64,000 nt of DNA, from NCBI GenBank assembly GCA_944474755.1, contig OX104113.1, positions 66,484,074-66,548,073 of the forward strand, read 5' to 3'. This document shows, piece after piece, positions 1-57,386 of this stretch; the stretch's first letter is position 1, and every line of letters starts with the position of its first letter. A program made the position numbers and the translations under genes. Origin of the DNA: Limnoperna fortunei (Eukaryota > Mollusca > Bivalvia > Mytilida > Modiolidae). The notes beneath the pieces are model-generated. The model did not search any database. It was not told where the DNA came from and saw only the letters and a program-made list of their open reading frames with translations.

Positions 1-46196
<46,196 letters not shown>

Positions 46197-46304
46197 CAAA
46201 TCATATCAAAACTGTACTTAACAATTATTATTATTATTACCTGTACAATACATTAAAGATGAAATGAAAAATAAGGGTCACTGATTGATGCGTTTGAAAA
46301 TAAA
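46197..46304 (+). promoter_or_regulatory. GCN2 3' UTR with candidate poly(A) signals
   Basis: ATTAAA at 46252-46257 and AATAAA at 46299-46304 lie 56-108 bases after the stop codon. These are the first canonical signals downstream. Which is used cannot be read from the sequence. Confidence 0.55.
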
Positions 46305-46313
46305 AAATATTGT

Positions 46314-46548
46314 TTACCAAATAAAACATAAAGCAGGGGAGGTTAGTAACCAACATTTTAATGTGATATAAAGTGGTGACGTTTCCATATTTTTATATTT
46401 TTTAGGTTTCCCGTCAACGCTGAATTTAGCTAGTTGTAAATTAAAGGCTCTGCTCTGCACTTCCAATTTTTGTTGTTTTGTTTGAAACCTCTTTTGTTTT
46501 TGCCCCACATGCTCCATGTATCTCTTAAATATTTTGCCCTGATAATGT
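46314..46548 (-). CDS. Possible terminal exon of a convergent minus-strand gene
   Basis: On the minus strand a good acceptor (ATATTTTTTTTATAG) precedes an open frame HYQGKIFKRYMEHVGQKQKR, continuing Lys/Gln-rich to FSVDGKPKKYKN and a hydrophobic end ALCFIW. The charged helical composition looks coding. I recognise no family and found no upstream exon, so this may be chance. It would be convergent with GCN2 and close to its 3' end. Confidence 0.22.
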
Positions 46549-46599
46549 CTATAAAAAAAATATTCTTCAGTATATAAAGTCAAGGTACTAAAACTTCAA

Positions 46600-48085
46600 A
46601 AGATCATTTACAGTGCAACGTCACATGTAACAGGACATTAATTACATGCACACAACAACTTGTTGTTTTCTGCCATATAGGTAAGTATATTTCATTTCTA
46701 CAAGCAACATTTTAAAATACACCACATGGTTAGAAGCACTTCAGAGAAAATTCTTTAAAATGCAATGTATTTTGCATCTTAATTTATATTTTTGTGTGCA
46801 ATATCAATTTTCAAATGCACACCTCGTGTTTAATGTCTATAATGGTTGCTTCCTATTATGTTAATTGAAGTAATTTGGTAGGTCCTCTAATTTTTTCACA
46901 GTGATGCTTAATTAGATTGTCCAACCCTTCCCTTTCAGACAATGTGCCAACTGAGTAATTTTTAACTTGTGTGTGTCTGCTGTTTACTGGATTTTGGGTC
47001 TGATGTTCAGGGTTAGAAGTTTAATTCATAATTGGTGATACTGAAGCAGATAATTTCAAAAGAAATTTTATGTTTGCCTTTTTGTTTTGGTAGTGCAAAT
47101 GTGTTTTTATCCATTGGAATGCTCTATCAAAGAAGTTCTGATTTTTTCTCATCTAGCAATTGATTCATTAAATTACTATGCTAATTAATAATTGACATAT
47201 CCCAGCATGCCATGTCATAACAGTGCCAAATATTAATTTAACTAAATATATGGACATGTGACCCCATTGTTAAACTTGTTTTTATTGTGTGACCAGCTGT
47301 TGCTTTCCATACCAAGTCAAAGGCTGAAAGTGGCCTCCTTACATAATTTTTTAAGTCTATTTATTACCAGGAATAGTGATCAAATCCATACAAAAAACCA
47401 GGGTATTTCTGGAATTGTTTTAACTTTTGTATAATTGTATATAATTTTGCAAGTCATTGCATGATACTACAAAATGTGTTTTGATTGATATGTCTGACAT
47501 TTTGACAGGCATTTTATGATGTATCTGATTGTGTGGTTGACAGGTAGGAATGACATGTGCATCATCTTGAAGTTGTACCAATCTTGTGTTATCATATCCT
47601 GTTGCATTTAATGATTTTTAAAAATTATATAATATTATTGTTCATGGTCTTTTTTCCTACAGTGCAAATTCATTTAGTTTGGGGGGTTTTGTTATGTTTT
47701 GTTTTGTATTCTTGGGTTTTTTTTTAGAAATAAATTAAAATGCTCCTATGTACTTCTCAAGCTCTCATGCATATAAACTGATTTTCTTTTGTCAAACAGA
47801 AAAACGGGTTGGGAGACACTAGGTTCTCGTTTAAGTCTTCTTTAAACCATTTAATTTTTAATTTGAAGTCCTTTTTAGATTTAAAAAAAATTAATTATGT
47901 GACAGCAGATTGTCATTTATGGTTCTATTTCAAAATAAGTTGTGATTAAAATCCCCCTTTGGTTATAAACAAACTGATTGATATTTCAGAATATGATGCA
48001 AGATGTCCATTATATTCTTTTGACCCTCTAATGAGAGTAACATTATCAGACAAGCTGTCTGGAAAACAACTCATTTTGGTGTATC
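46600..48085. other. Intergenic, nothing recognised
   Basis: AT-rich sequence with no supported coding segment or repeat. Confidence 0.5.
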
Positions 48086-48090
48086 ATCCT

Positions 48091-48531
48091 AGATTGTCGA
48101 TTCCCAAATTGAAGAATCCCATATTGCCAAGTCCAGTTAGCCAATTCCCAAATTGCCGACAATCAATTTAGTTAAACTATATGTTTTTAATGATTTAAGA
48201 AAAAAATGTGTTTTTCAGAGAAGTTGTTTGTTAATATATTGATTTCATGAAATTCGTAAGAAAATTGTAATTTTACAGAATCCATGTGGGAATGTGTGTT
48301 TGAGTTAAAGTTGACAGTTTTATTCTATTTGTGTTTTTTTAATGATTTGTTTCTGTTGTTTCGTATATACATTATTATTTGTCTTTGTTCATATCTTTAA
48401 ATAATAAAATAAACATTTAGATTCAGTTTGAGTGTCAATTAAAAATATTTTAGCATAAATGTGTTTTTGGCAATTTGGGAATATGCAGAATGGACTCGGC
48501 AAGTTGGGATTCGGCAATCTGGCATGGATTC
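48091..48531. mobile_element. Fold-back element with ATTGCC/TCCCAAATTG word ends
   Basis: The left block 48091-48160 (GATTCCCAAATTGAAGAATC, CCATATTGCCAAGTCCAGTT, AGCCAATTCCCAAATTGCC) is the approximate reverse complement of 48471-48531 (GGCAATTTGGGAATATGCAG, AATGGACTCGGCAAGTTGGG, ATTCGGCAATCTGGC). The ends themselves consist of iterated short words; the centre is AT-rich. Confidence 0.75.
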
Positions 48532-48539
48532 CATTTTGG

Positions 48540-50785
48540 GTTGACAAAGCAGGATGTTCACCTTAAACACTGTGCCATAATTGTCTGGCTTCAGTCCTGC
48601 AAGTGTATAAACCGTTAGGAAACAATTCACATCTAATTGACAAATTTGCAGCTTATGCCATCTTCACTGCACATCTTTTTCTGGATTATCTCCCTTGTTC
48701 AGTAGAGTACAGTAGCATTAAACAATAAGGTTATTCGGAGACGGAGCACAAAATGTGATGATAATTTGATTTGTTTTATTAACACATTGTTTCTATCCAT
48801 CCCATCAAAATTTATGAATGAAGTACAAATATATATACAGTGTAGTCATTCTATTCTATTCTATTCACCTTTATAGGACAGTAGAACAGTTTCCTGTTCT
48901 TTTTAAACTTTACCTGCAAATTTAAGCATTTTAAAGGTGTGAAAATACATAGTGGAAAGCAGTAGACACTGATTTTCATTTTTATACATATCTGTCATAT
49001 TAATAACACTGTTATCTGACACTAGAAAAGGCTTGGTAAACTGGTTACCGAAATGTCTCTAATCTCCTGGGCCTCACAGTTTCTAAGCCTCATCCTTCTA
49101 TTATGTCAAGTCAATACACTGATATTAATATTAAATGTATATGTAGTGTCTGGGCTATAAGTCAATGTGGACTAGGGGTTTAATTGGCATTTTCTCATAC
49201 ATAATAGGAAGTGAATTCCTTTGCAGTGAGAAGTCTTGACTTTAACCAATAATTTAGTCATTCATTAGGCAGGAATATTGGGTGAATTAAATTATTGAAG
49301 TAATGATAATATTTGTAAAAAAAGTACTGTTTACAATAATAAGTGTCTTGTAAACAAAATCCAGAAATATTACATGAATTTAATGGTCATATAATTATTA
49401 TATTTAAATTCAATTACTGTTTAAAATAACAAGTGTCTTGCAACAGTAATTTTTTTCATTGAGATTCATGTGTGTATCAGTTTACCAATATTGTGTTCAG
49501 TCATTTCTGTACATATCTAAAAGTACATTTAATTATATTCACTGTCATATTTAATGAAAGATGAATTAGCATGTCATAAGTCAATCTATATTCTGTGAAA
49601 AAACAACTTATTAATAGAATGTCTTAAATGTACTAGTGTAATAGAATTTGGCATAGATATAGATAACTAAGATGTATGATTGTACATCCATATATTACAT
49701 CAAAATAATAAATATATCTGTAATTGGTTGGTTATTATTTACTTCATGAAATATTTAAGGTTGGTATGTACTTAATTGAAAATGGGGTTTAAAAAATCAT
49801 TTTAATTTATTTATAGTACAGGATAGTAAAATGCCATAGTTGTTGAGTGTATGGGTAGGTTGATGTAAACAAGAAAACCTGCTTCAGTGACAACCTGTAT
49901 ATTTAACAAAGTGTCACTGTCTTAAAATACCCTTATTGTTACCTCGTTCAATAGTGAATTTCATATTAATGCAAGCTGTGTCCAAAAGAACACCAGTCTT
50001 ATAAGATGGTCTTCTGGCTTTCTTTTGAAGTCTCTTGAAGCAAGATTGACAGCAAACAAATTAATTTTTTTCTTTCATGTACTCCCCCCTTTTTCCATTG
50101 CTTCATGCAGCAACAATTGAAAAAGGGGGGTAGTTAGTGAGATTTTTAATCGAACTTATATTGCTCTGACTGTACTTAGTTGCATAGCTACTTAAATTGT
50201 AGAATAATTTTTTTAATTCCCAATTGTTAACCCTTGCATAAACAAAATGTAATAAAAATAACACATGCTCCCTCCTTTTTCTATAGTCGACACATTATGA
50301 CTATAGGGGGAAGGGAAAGATTTAGTTTAATTAGATTGTTGCATAAATTATTCATGAATGATTTACCTTTTAAATTAATTCCAAAATTGAATTACAGTGA
50401 TAGACTATAAAATAAATATTAATTTATTTCGTTGCTGGTTTTTTTTTCTGTTGACAGCTTGTATGTACTTTAAACTAAGACATGTTCAGTAATATTCTGT
50501 AATAAAGCTACTTACATTGGAACAGTTGACTTATTTCATAACATTGTTGAGCAAATGCACTGTAAGATCAGTATGAAATCTGTGTATGTACTTCATTTGC
50601 TTGTTTGAGTGTATGTTTCTTTGTTGTTTATGATGATGTTAATTGTTTATATTATAATGTCATTATATATTGTTATAACTGAACAATTGGAGAAATAAAT
50701 TGTATACAAATTCTGGATGCTGTTTACAAAAGATTTCCCATTTTATGTTCTGTTTGTATCACAAATTTTAACACAAATCCTTAAA
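48540..50785. other. Intergenic, nothing recognised
   Basis: AT-rich sequence with small homopolymers only. The pair of stretches CTCCCCCCTTTTTCCATTGC and GCAACAATTGAAAAAGGGGG near 50090-50135 forms a small hairpin. No coding evidence. Confidence 0.5.
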
Positions 50786-50789
50786 TATG

Positions 50790-51047
50790 GCTGATGGGAC
50801 CTAGGTGGTTGAGTGGTTACGATAGTTCGTCTACTATTGATCACCTGGTCTGTCAACACTGAGGTTGGGAGATTGAGTCTCACTGTGGGCAGGGTGTACT
50901 GACTCCAATCTTAATTGACAAGGATTGCCAGTTTTCCTGCTGAAGGTTGTGGGTTTTCTCCGGGTACTCCGGCTTCCCACCTCATTAAAAACTGGACGCC
51001 ATAAAATAGCTGAAAGTGGCATTAAACACCATACAAACAAACAAATA
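50790..51047 (+). mobile_element. tRNA-derived SINE, complete but mutated
   Basis: Head GGGACCTAGGTGGTTGAGTG, damaged B box (GGGAGATTGAGTCTC), the common body and a tail with a short deletion (AAAATAGCTGAAAGTGGCAT). No clean TSD found. Confidence 0.85.
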
Positions 51048-51659
51048 GTGCTAGGTATGTGATTATAAACCCAATAGTCTTTTTAATGAAGGAAGGCTGA
51101 CTTTAACAAGGAATTCCTAGTTTTCCTGTCAAAGTATTAGGGCACTGTTGCAAATAGCTGAACATGAAAAATGGGATTCTTCTTATAAATTATACCGCTG
51201 ACATACTATCCTTCCTTGCAAATGCTAGCTGAGTAAGACAGGTCCTCAGTTCTGGAAACTTTTATTGTCATTCATGAAAATGCACCAAATGTTCTGTATA
51301 TAGACAGTCTTTTAATTTACTTAACAAAAAGGATATAATTTATTACAATTTTTCTTCAATTTGGTTCTTTTTCATCTAAACAAATTGTGTTCCCTATAAT
51401 TTTTTTTCTTCCACGACGAAAGGTACATTGTAAACATGTTTCACTTTTATGTTATGTAACTTGTAATGACTTATCTGCAGGCAATTAACAATTCCTCTTA
51501 TTTTTCAGATTTAATATTTATCGAATGCATTTTTAATTTGCTCCGGGTTTTCTAGATTGAATTGATTTTAAAGTGATTTTCTGAACTTATTTTTTTGTGA
51601 CTAACAGAAAAGTGTTCATGTACTGAATATCCCAAATATCTGCTTTCCACATCCTTACA

Positions 51660-51897
51660 TGGGGGCCTCAGTGGGTGAGTGGTTAAGGTAGTGATTTACC
51701 TCTTTTGATTACTGAGGTTGTCAGTTTGAGCTTTACTGCAAGGTGCCCTTCACTCAAGCCTTAATTGACAACAATTGCCAGTTTTCCTGTCAAATGGGGG
51801 GAGGGGGTTAAACGGCTACATCTCCAAGTAAAAACTGGAGGCCATAATATTGCTGGAAAATTGGTAAGTCGCGTTAATTAATAATCAATAAACAAAC
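51660..51897 (+). mobile_element. tRNA-derived SINE, diverged
   Basis: Head GGGGGCCTCAGTGGGTGAGT, then a deletion around the middle of the head, CAGTTTTCCTGTCAAATGGG, tail AAACTGGAGGCCATAATATT. Flanks CATCCTTACAT and CATATCCTTAGA may be a decayed TSD. Confidence 0.75.
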
Positions 51898-52149
51898 ATA
51901 TCCTTAGATTGATTGATTGGATGATTGCCAGTGCCGATTATTTTGTCATTCATACAGACCAATTACTATATTATTTATTGAGCCACACCTATAAATCCCA
52001 CGATGTATTTATTGAGCAATGCCTATAATTCAGTCAATTTTTGAGCCATAACTATGATTAAATTATGTACTGCCATATCAAAAATTTAAGTTGTCTCACT
52101 ATTATTGGCTCAACCAATGAGTCATACCATTACATGTATCAAGCAATTC

Positions 52150-54060
52150 TATTTGCTGGGACCAATATATCGGTCATTCATTAAGCCACACCAATAATTC
52201 AGATTTTCAATTAGCCACACAAATAATTCAGTCATTCATTAAGCCACATCAATAATTCAGTCATTCATTTAACCACACTAATAATTCAGTCCTTCTATAA
52301 GCCACATTAATAATTCAGTCTTTCTTTAATCCACGCTAATAATTCAGTCATGCATTAAGCCACGCTAATAATTCAGTCTTTCTTTAAGCCACACTAATAA
52401 TTCAGTCTTTCTTTAAGCCACAATAATAATTCAGTCTTTCTTTAAGCCACATTAAAAATTCAGTCTTTCTTTAATCTACGCTAATAATTCAGTCATGCAT
52501 TAAGCCACGCTAATAATTCAGCCTTTCTTTAAGCCACAATAATAATTCAGTCTTTCTTTAAGCCACACTAATAATTCAGTCTTTCTTTAAGCACACTAAT
52601 AATTCAGTCTTTCTTTAAGCCACAATAATAATTCAATTTTTCATTAAGCCACACTAATAATTCAGTCATTCATTAAGCCACACCAATAATAATGTCTCTT
52701 TAAGCCACACCAATAATTCAGTCTTTCTTTAAGCCCCATCAATAATTCAGTGTATCATTACGCCACATCAATAATTCAGTCTTTCTTAAGCCCCATCAAT
52801 AATTCAGTGTATCATTACGCCACATCAATAATTCAGTCTTTCTTAAGCCCCATCAATAATTCAGTGTATCATTACGCCACACCAATAATTCAGTCTTTCT
52901 TAAGCCCCATCAATAATTCAGTGTATCATTACGCCACATCAATAATTCAGTCTTTCTTTAAGCCCCATCAATAATTCAGTGTATCATTACGCCACATCAA
53001 TAATTCAGTCTTTCTTAAGCCCCATCAATAATTCAGTGTATCATTACGCCACATCAATAATTCAGTCTTTCTTAAGCCCCATCAATAATTCAGTGTATCA
53101 TTACGCCACACCAATAATTCAGTCTTTCTTAAGCCCCATCAATAATTCAGTGTATCATTACGCCACACCAATAATTCAGTCTTTCTTAAGCCCCATCAAT
53201 AATTCAGTGTATCATTACGCCACTCCAATAATTCAGTCTTTCTTAAGCCCCATCAATAATTCAGTGTATCATTACGCCACACCAATAATTCAGTGTATCA
53301 TTACGCCACACCAATAATTCAGTCTTTCTTAAGCCCCATCAATAATTCAGTGTATCATTACGCCACACCAATAATTCAGTCTTTCTTAAGCCCCATCAAT
53401 AATTCAGTGTATCATTACGCCACACCAATAATTCAGTCTTTCTTAAGCCCCATCAATAATTCAGTGTATCATTACGCCACACCAATAATTCAGTGTATCA
53501 TTACGCCACACCAATAATTCAGTCTTTCTTAAGCCCCATCAATAATTCAGTATATCATTACGCCACACCAATAATTCAGTCTTTCTTAAGCCCCATCAAT
53601 AATTCAGTGTATCATTACGCCACACCAATAATTCAGTGTATCATTACGCCACACCAATAATTCAGTGTATCATTACGCCACACCAATAATTCAGTCTTTC
53701 TTAAGCCCCATCAATAATTCAGTGTATCATTACGCCACATCAATAATTCAGTGTATCATTACGCCACACCAATAATTCAGTATATCATTACGCCACACCA
53801 ATAATTCAGTCTTTCTTAAGCCCCATCAATAATTCAGTGTATCATTACGCCACACCAATAATTCAGTCTTTCTTAAGCCCCATCAATAATTCAGTGTATC
53901 ATTAAGCCACACTTTTAATTATGTCTTTCATTAAGCCACACTTATAGTTCAGTCTTTTTTTTAAGCCACAACAAATTATCAGTCACTCATTAAGCCACGC
54001 ATATTGAAATATTTTGTGAAGCCACACGAATAATTTGGTCATTAATTTAGCCAGACCAAT
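52150..54060 (+). repeat. Satellite-like array: ~29-bp monomers grading into a 57-bp higher-order unit
   Basis: From 52150 to about 52740 the monomer is like CCACACTAATAATTCAGTCT then TTCTTTAAG, with many variants. From about 52740 to 53905 two diverged monomers are fixed as a 57-bp unit: GTGTATCATTACGCCACATC, AATAATTCAGTCTTTCTTAA, GCCCCATCAATAATTCA, about 20 copies, some collapsed to the half unit. Beyond 53905 monomers decay to about 54060. Because 57 is divisible by 3 it makes long frames (VYHYATSIIQSFLSPINNS), which I do not consider genes. Confidence 0.94.
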
Positions 54061-54339
54061 AATGTGGTCATTTTATCATCCGCAATCATTACTCATTGAT
54101 ACATGCTAACAATACAGTTATCGAACTACATTAATTATTATCCGAGTTATCGGTATATAGTTATTCATATACAGTTGTTTATTTGAATACAGTTATAAGT
54201 ACTGCGCTTGCTGAACTTATTCGTTTTTACACATTTCAGTACTTAAGCCATGCTAGTAATGAAATCGTTAGTTAAAATTGCTAAATACTAATTCGTTTGT
54301 CAAAACAGGCTACTAATTTAGTCGTTTTTTATACGAATC

Positions 54340-54435
54340 TGTGGTTTTTACCTCTTCTCAATGCAACCTGGACGCCATGACATGGCTGACAAAAAAACTC
54401 CTCTATATGGCGTTAAACCCCACTCAAACACATCT
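54340..54435 (+). mobile_element. SINE tail remnant
   Basis: ACCTGGACGCCATGACATGG, then CTGACAAAAAAACTC and TATGGCGTTAAACCCCACTC with AAACACA. Confidence 0.65.
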
Positions 54436-54934
54436 TTAGTTTTCTGTGTTACTTCTCATGTGCACTTGACTGGGTTTTTGCCAATTCTTTGTATACATGT
54501 TGCAAACTTAAGCAGATTTTCAGCCTAATTAAAATTTTATTTTTATCTGCCCCCTTATTTTTCTATTGTCGCCGCTCGGGACTATATTTTGCTCAACAAT
54601 TAAGTCACTGATCCTCGTCAATTAATTCAGTCAACCGATAACTCGCTTTTAATTCTGTGTATGTAGTCCTATTTTTTTTTTAATTTAACAAGATTAAAAA
54701 ACCACAATACAGAATTGCTGATCCATTTTAGCGAAGGAAGTCATTATAGTACATATGAACCGCAATGCAAGTCTATTTATAATATAAGAGTTAATAAACC
54801 AATATATTCATAAAATGATTTAAATATTTAAAAATCAGAACACATTTAAAATACAAATATAGTTTTATGTAGTCATAAAATATTGCAGTATAAATATGAC
54901 TGCGTTTTTAAAAAACACATTTACTATCGAAAGT

Positions 54935-55045
54935 AGGTGTTTTTTTCGCCCGGCACTCCGACAACATCCCCCCCCCAAAAAAAAGTAGACGCCCCATTAT
55001 AGTTGACTGCTAACAGAGGCGTTAAACCACATTCAAACAAAAGAT
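54935..55045 (+). mobile_element. SINE tail remnant
   Basis: CGCCCGGCACTCCGACAACA, a C-run/A-run, GTAGACGCCCCATTATAGTT and GAGGCGTTAAACCACATTCA with AAC. A diverged relative of the main SINE tail. Confidence 0.6.
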
Positions 55046-57384
55046 ATATATCTTTTACTCTCGTCGTAAAAGTTGTCAATGTCGACATTGAATAAACCAA
55101 TTAAGCGGGATCGGCAAATTAATTAGAAAAAATGATTGCCACTGGAGTGGGTCGAGACAGAAAATTTAACCCTTTGCACCTATTATTTTGCTAAATTTAC
55201 AAAAGAGGTCTTCGTCGTGCAAAGAACGTGGCATTCTACAAAAACCTTTACCCACTATAATCTGCGGTCAGGCTTTCCGAATTATTACCTGAAAACTCCC
55301 TATTTCCCGTCTTCCAACTGGGGACGCAATGAACAGCTTCGTAGGTCTAGCCCGTGGTATAGCACTTGCACAGTGTACCTAATGAATACATTTTTTTACC
55401 ATTCGCAATCTTTTAGTATATTTCAGAATACTTTGAAGGAAAAGAAATAACTAATTTATGAAAAAGGTGGATATTCATACGCGGACTCTGAAAATGACAC
55501 TTTATTGAAAGTGTGTATTGTGTGTAGTCTTTATATCTTAAATACAGACGAAAACATGCAAGACGATCGAATAGATGCGACAGAGCAGACTGCAAGCCGA
55601 TAACAGAACAATGAAGTACTTTATTTTATTCAATTAGTGGAAGATGTTCACAGATACCAGAAAACGAGTTTCATCACCCGAAAATTTATTTAGGAGAGAT
55701 ATAACTATATATATGTTGTAAAATAAAACAATTATTTATCTTGCATGATTACTCATTTGACTACTAGCTATCTTTATATTGGAGAAATATGCCAAGGACG
55801 TATAAACTAATTGGCTTCCATGTTTGCTTAGATGAAAGTACATATAGCTAACATGAATACCGAACTATTTAATGACAAAACAATGTACTTAGCACTAAAT
55901 TCATTGAAAAAATCCGTACATTAGCGACATTTAACTCTTAACATCTCAAATACTTTAACTGAAACGAATCTAAGATAAAATATATATATTTTGATGTAAA
56001 CCTTTTTTCTCATACATGCGATTACGGTTTTATTTATTTTTGTGTAATTTTATCAAATATTGCATTTAAATAAAAATAATATATAATAATTTTAGTATCG
56101 CTAAGTAGCATAATAATTAGCCTAAACAATAACCTGGCAAAAGTTGGTGGAATTTGTTTGTGGTTAAAGAAGGCATATAAATCTAATAAAAATCTACTAA
56201 ATTACATCCTTAAGCATGAATGGATTTGCCGTCAACAACCTCATGTCATCAAATTACATTTTGATAATTTTATGCAGCGTCACTGTGCGTTTTGCAAAGT
56301 CATGATACGGTGATGTAGTACAAAATAGGATTGTACATTCAAGCATTGTATATTTGAAGTGCACCGTGCACTGATCTGAGGATTTCGTCGTAAAAAACTA
56401 CACGCAATAAATTTTTATGTCAGTGCAGTTAGGTCGGATTTTAAAATTAATTCATGTCCATGCTACTGATACTTACATGAGAGGTGACTATCGTCGTCTG
56501 GCGTGTTTACTGATGAAAGGCGAAAAAAAGAGCGCGCATTTTGATCTGATGACATTATAAGATAAAACGTTAAAGCCTACTAAACATAAAATATTGCTGA
56601 CATGTATAAGATTATTGATTCGCGTGGGCAATTGCGACCGATTAAAATGATATGAATTTTTGTCCAGGACAGTCGGGTGCACCTATTTTTGGTGGGAGTT
56701 GAGTGTTTTTTAGCTTCTAATTTATGTCATGTGTCTTTGTCCTAATGCGGATTTGTCCTTTTGTTTAAGCTACATGTGAACCGTTCTGTTTTCTTACTAT
56801 GGCAAAATTTGGGGTAAAATTCCTGTGTTTACTATTAATAAGATGTTGTATCTTGGTACAGTTTACTTCGAGTTTTAGAAAATATAACGAGAGTTATATT
56901 TCACTGGTCCTAGTAATCCAGGACCCTCTCAGAATGTTTCAATTGCGCAATCTCATACTCAAACCACGTGACTCAAACAAATGAGATTATTTCGTAAATA
57001 GACAGTTTAGTACAAAAAATTATAGTCGCTGGAGCTGGTTTTGGTACAAATTTTTGTTTCTAATGTGACTTGCCTAAAACGTGTTAAAACGAGAATATAC
57101 CCCAAATCAACATTAAACGATAAACACTCTTTATGTCGACGTCATAGTAAGATTCTTGTATACATATTTTAGCGACGTCACAATCAACTTTGTACATTAA
57201 ATATAGTCGACATGTCCTGCAAATCAATGGTTATATGTCCTAATATGAATATAGTCTCAGCCTAAATGCGAACATGAAACATTCTTCATTGCGTTACTTC
57301 AGAACATTCTGCATTCTGCACATACACATACACATTTAATACATTATGTGTATGTACAACTACCTGCAGTATACCACGTCGACA
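55046..57384. other. Intergenic, mostly unrecognised
   Basis: 55207-55300 resembles 29800-29885 read on the minus strand (GCAAAGAACGTGGCA, CAGGCTTTC, ATTATNACCTGA), so a dispersed repeat lies here. The rest shows somewhat more CpG than the introns but no gene I can support. Confidence 0.5.
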
Positions 57385-57386
57385 TA

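Noticed and set aside
47959..48171. A 70-codon plus frame ending in PKLKNPILPSPVSQFPNC
   Set aside because: Its second half is the left word array of the fold-back element at 48091-48531.
52750..53517. Frames of 74-112 codons reading VYHYATSIIQSFLSPINNS repeats
   Set aside because: They are translations of the 57-bp satellite unit, with no unique coding sequence or flanking gene signals.
56799..56984. A 61-codon plus frame starting MAKFGVKFLCLLLIRCCILV, like a signal peptide
   Set aside because: The start is signal-like, but there is no homology, no convincing donor and no downstream exon. A chance hydrophobic stretch is as likely.
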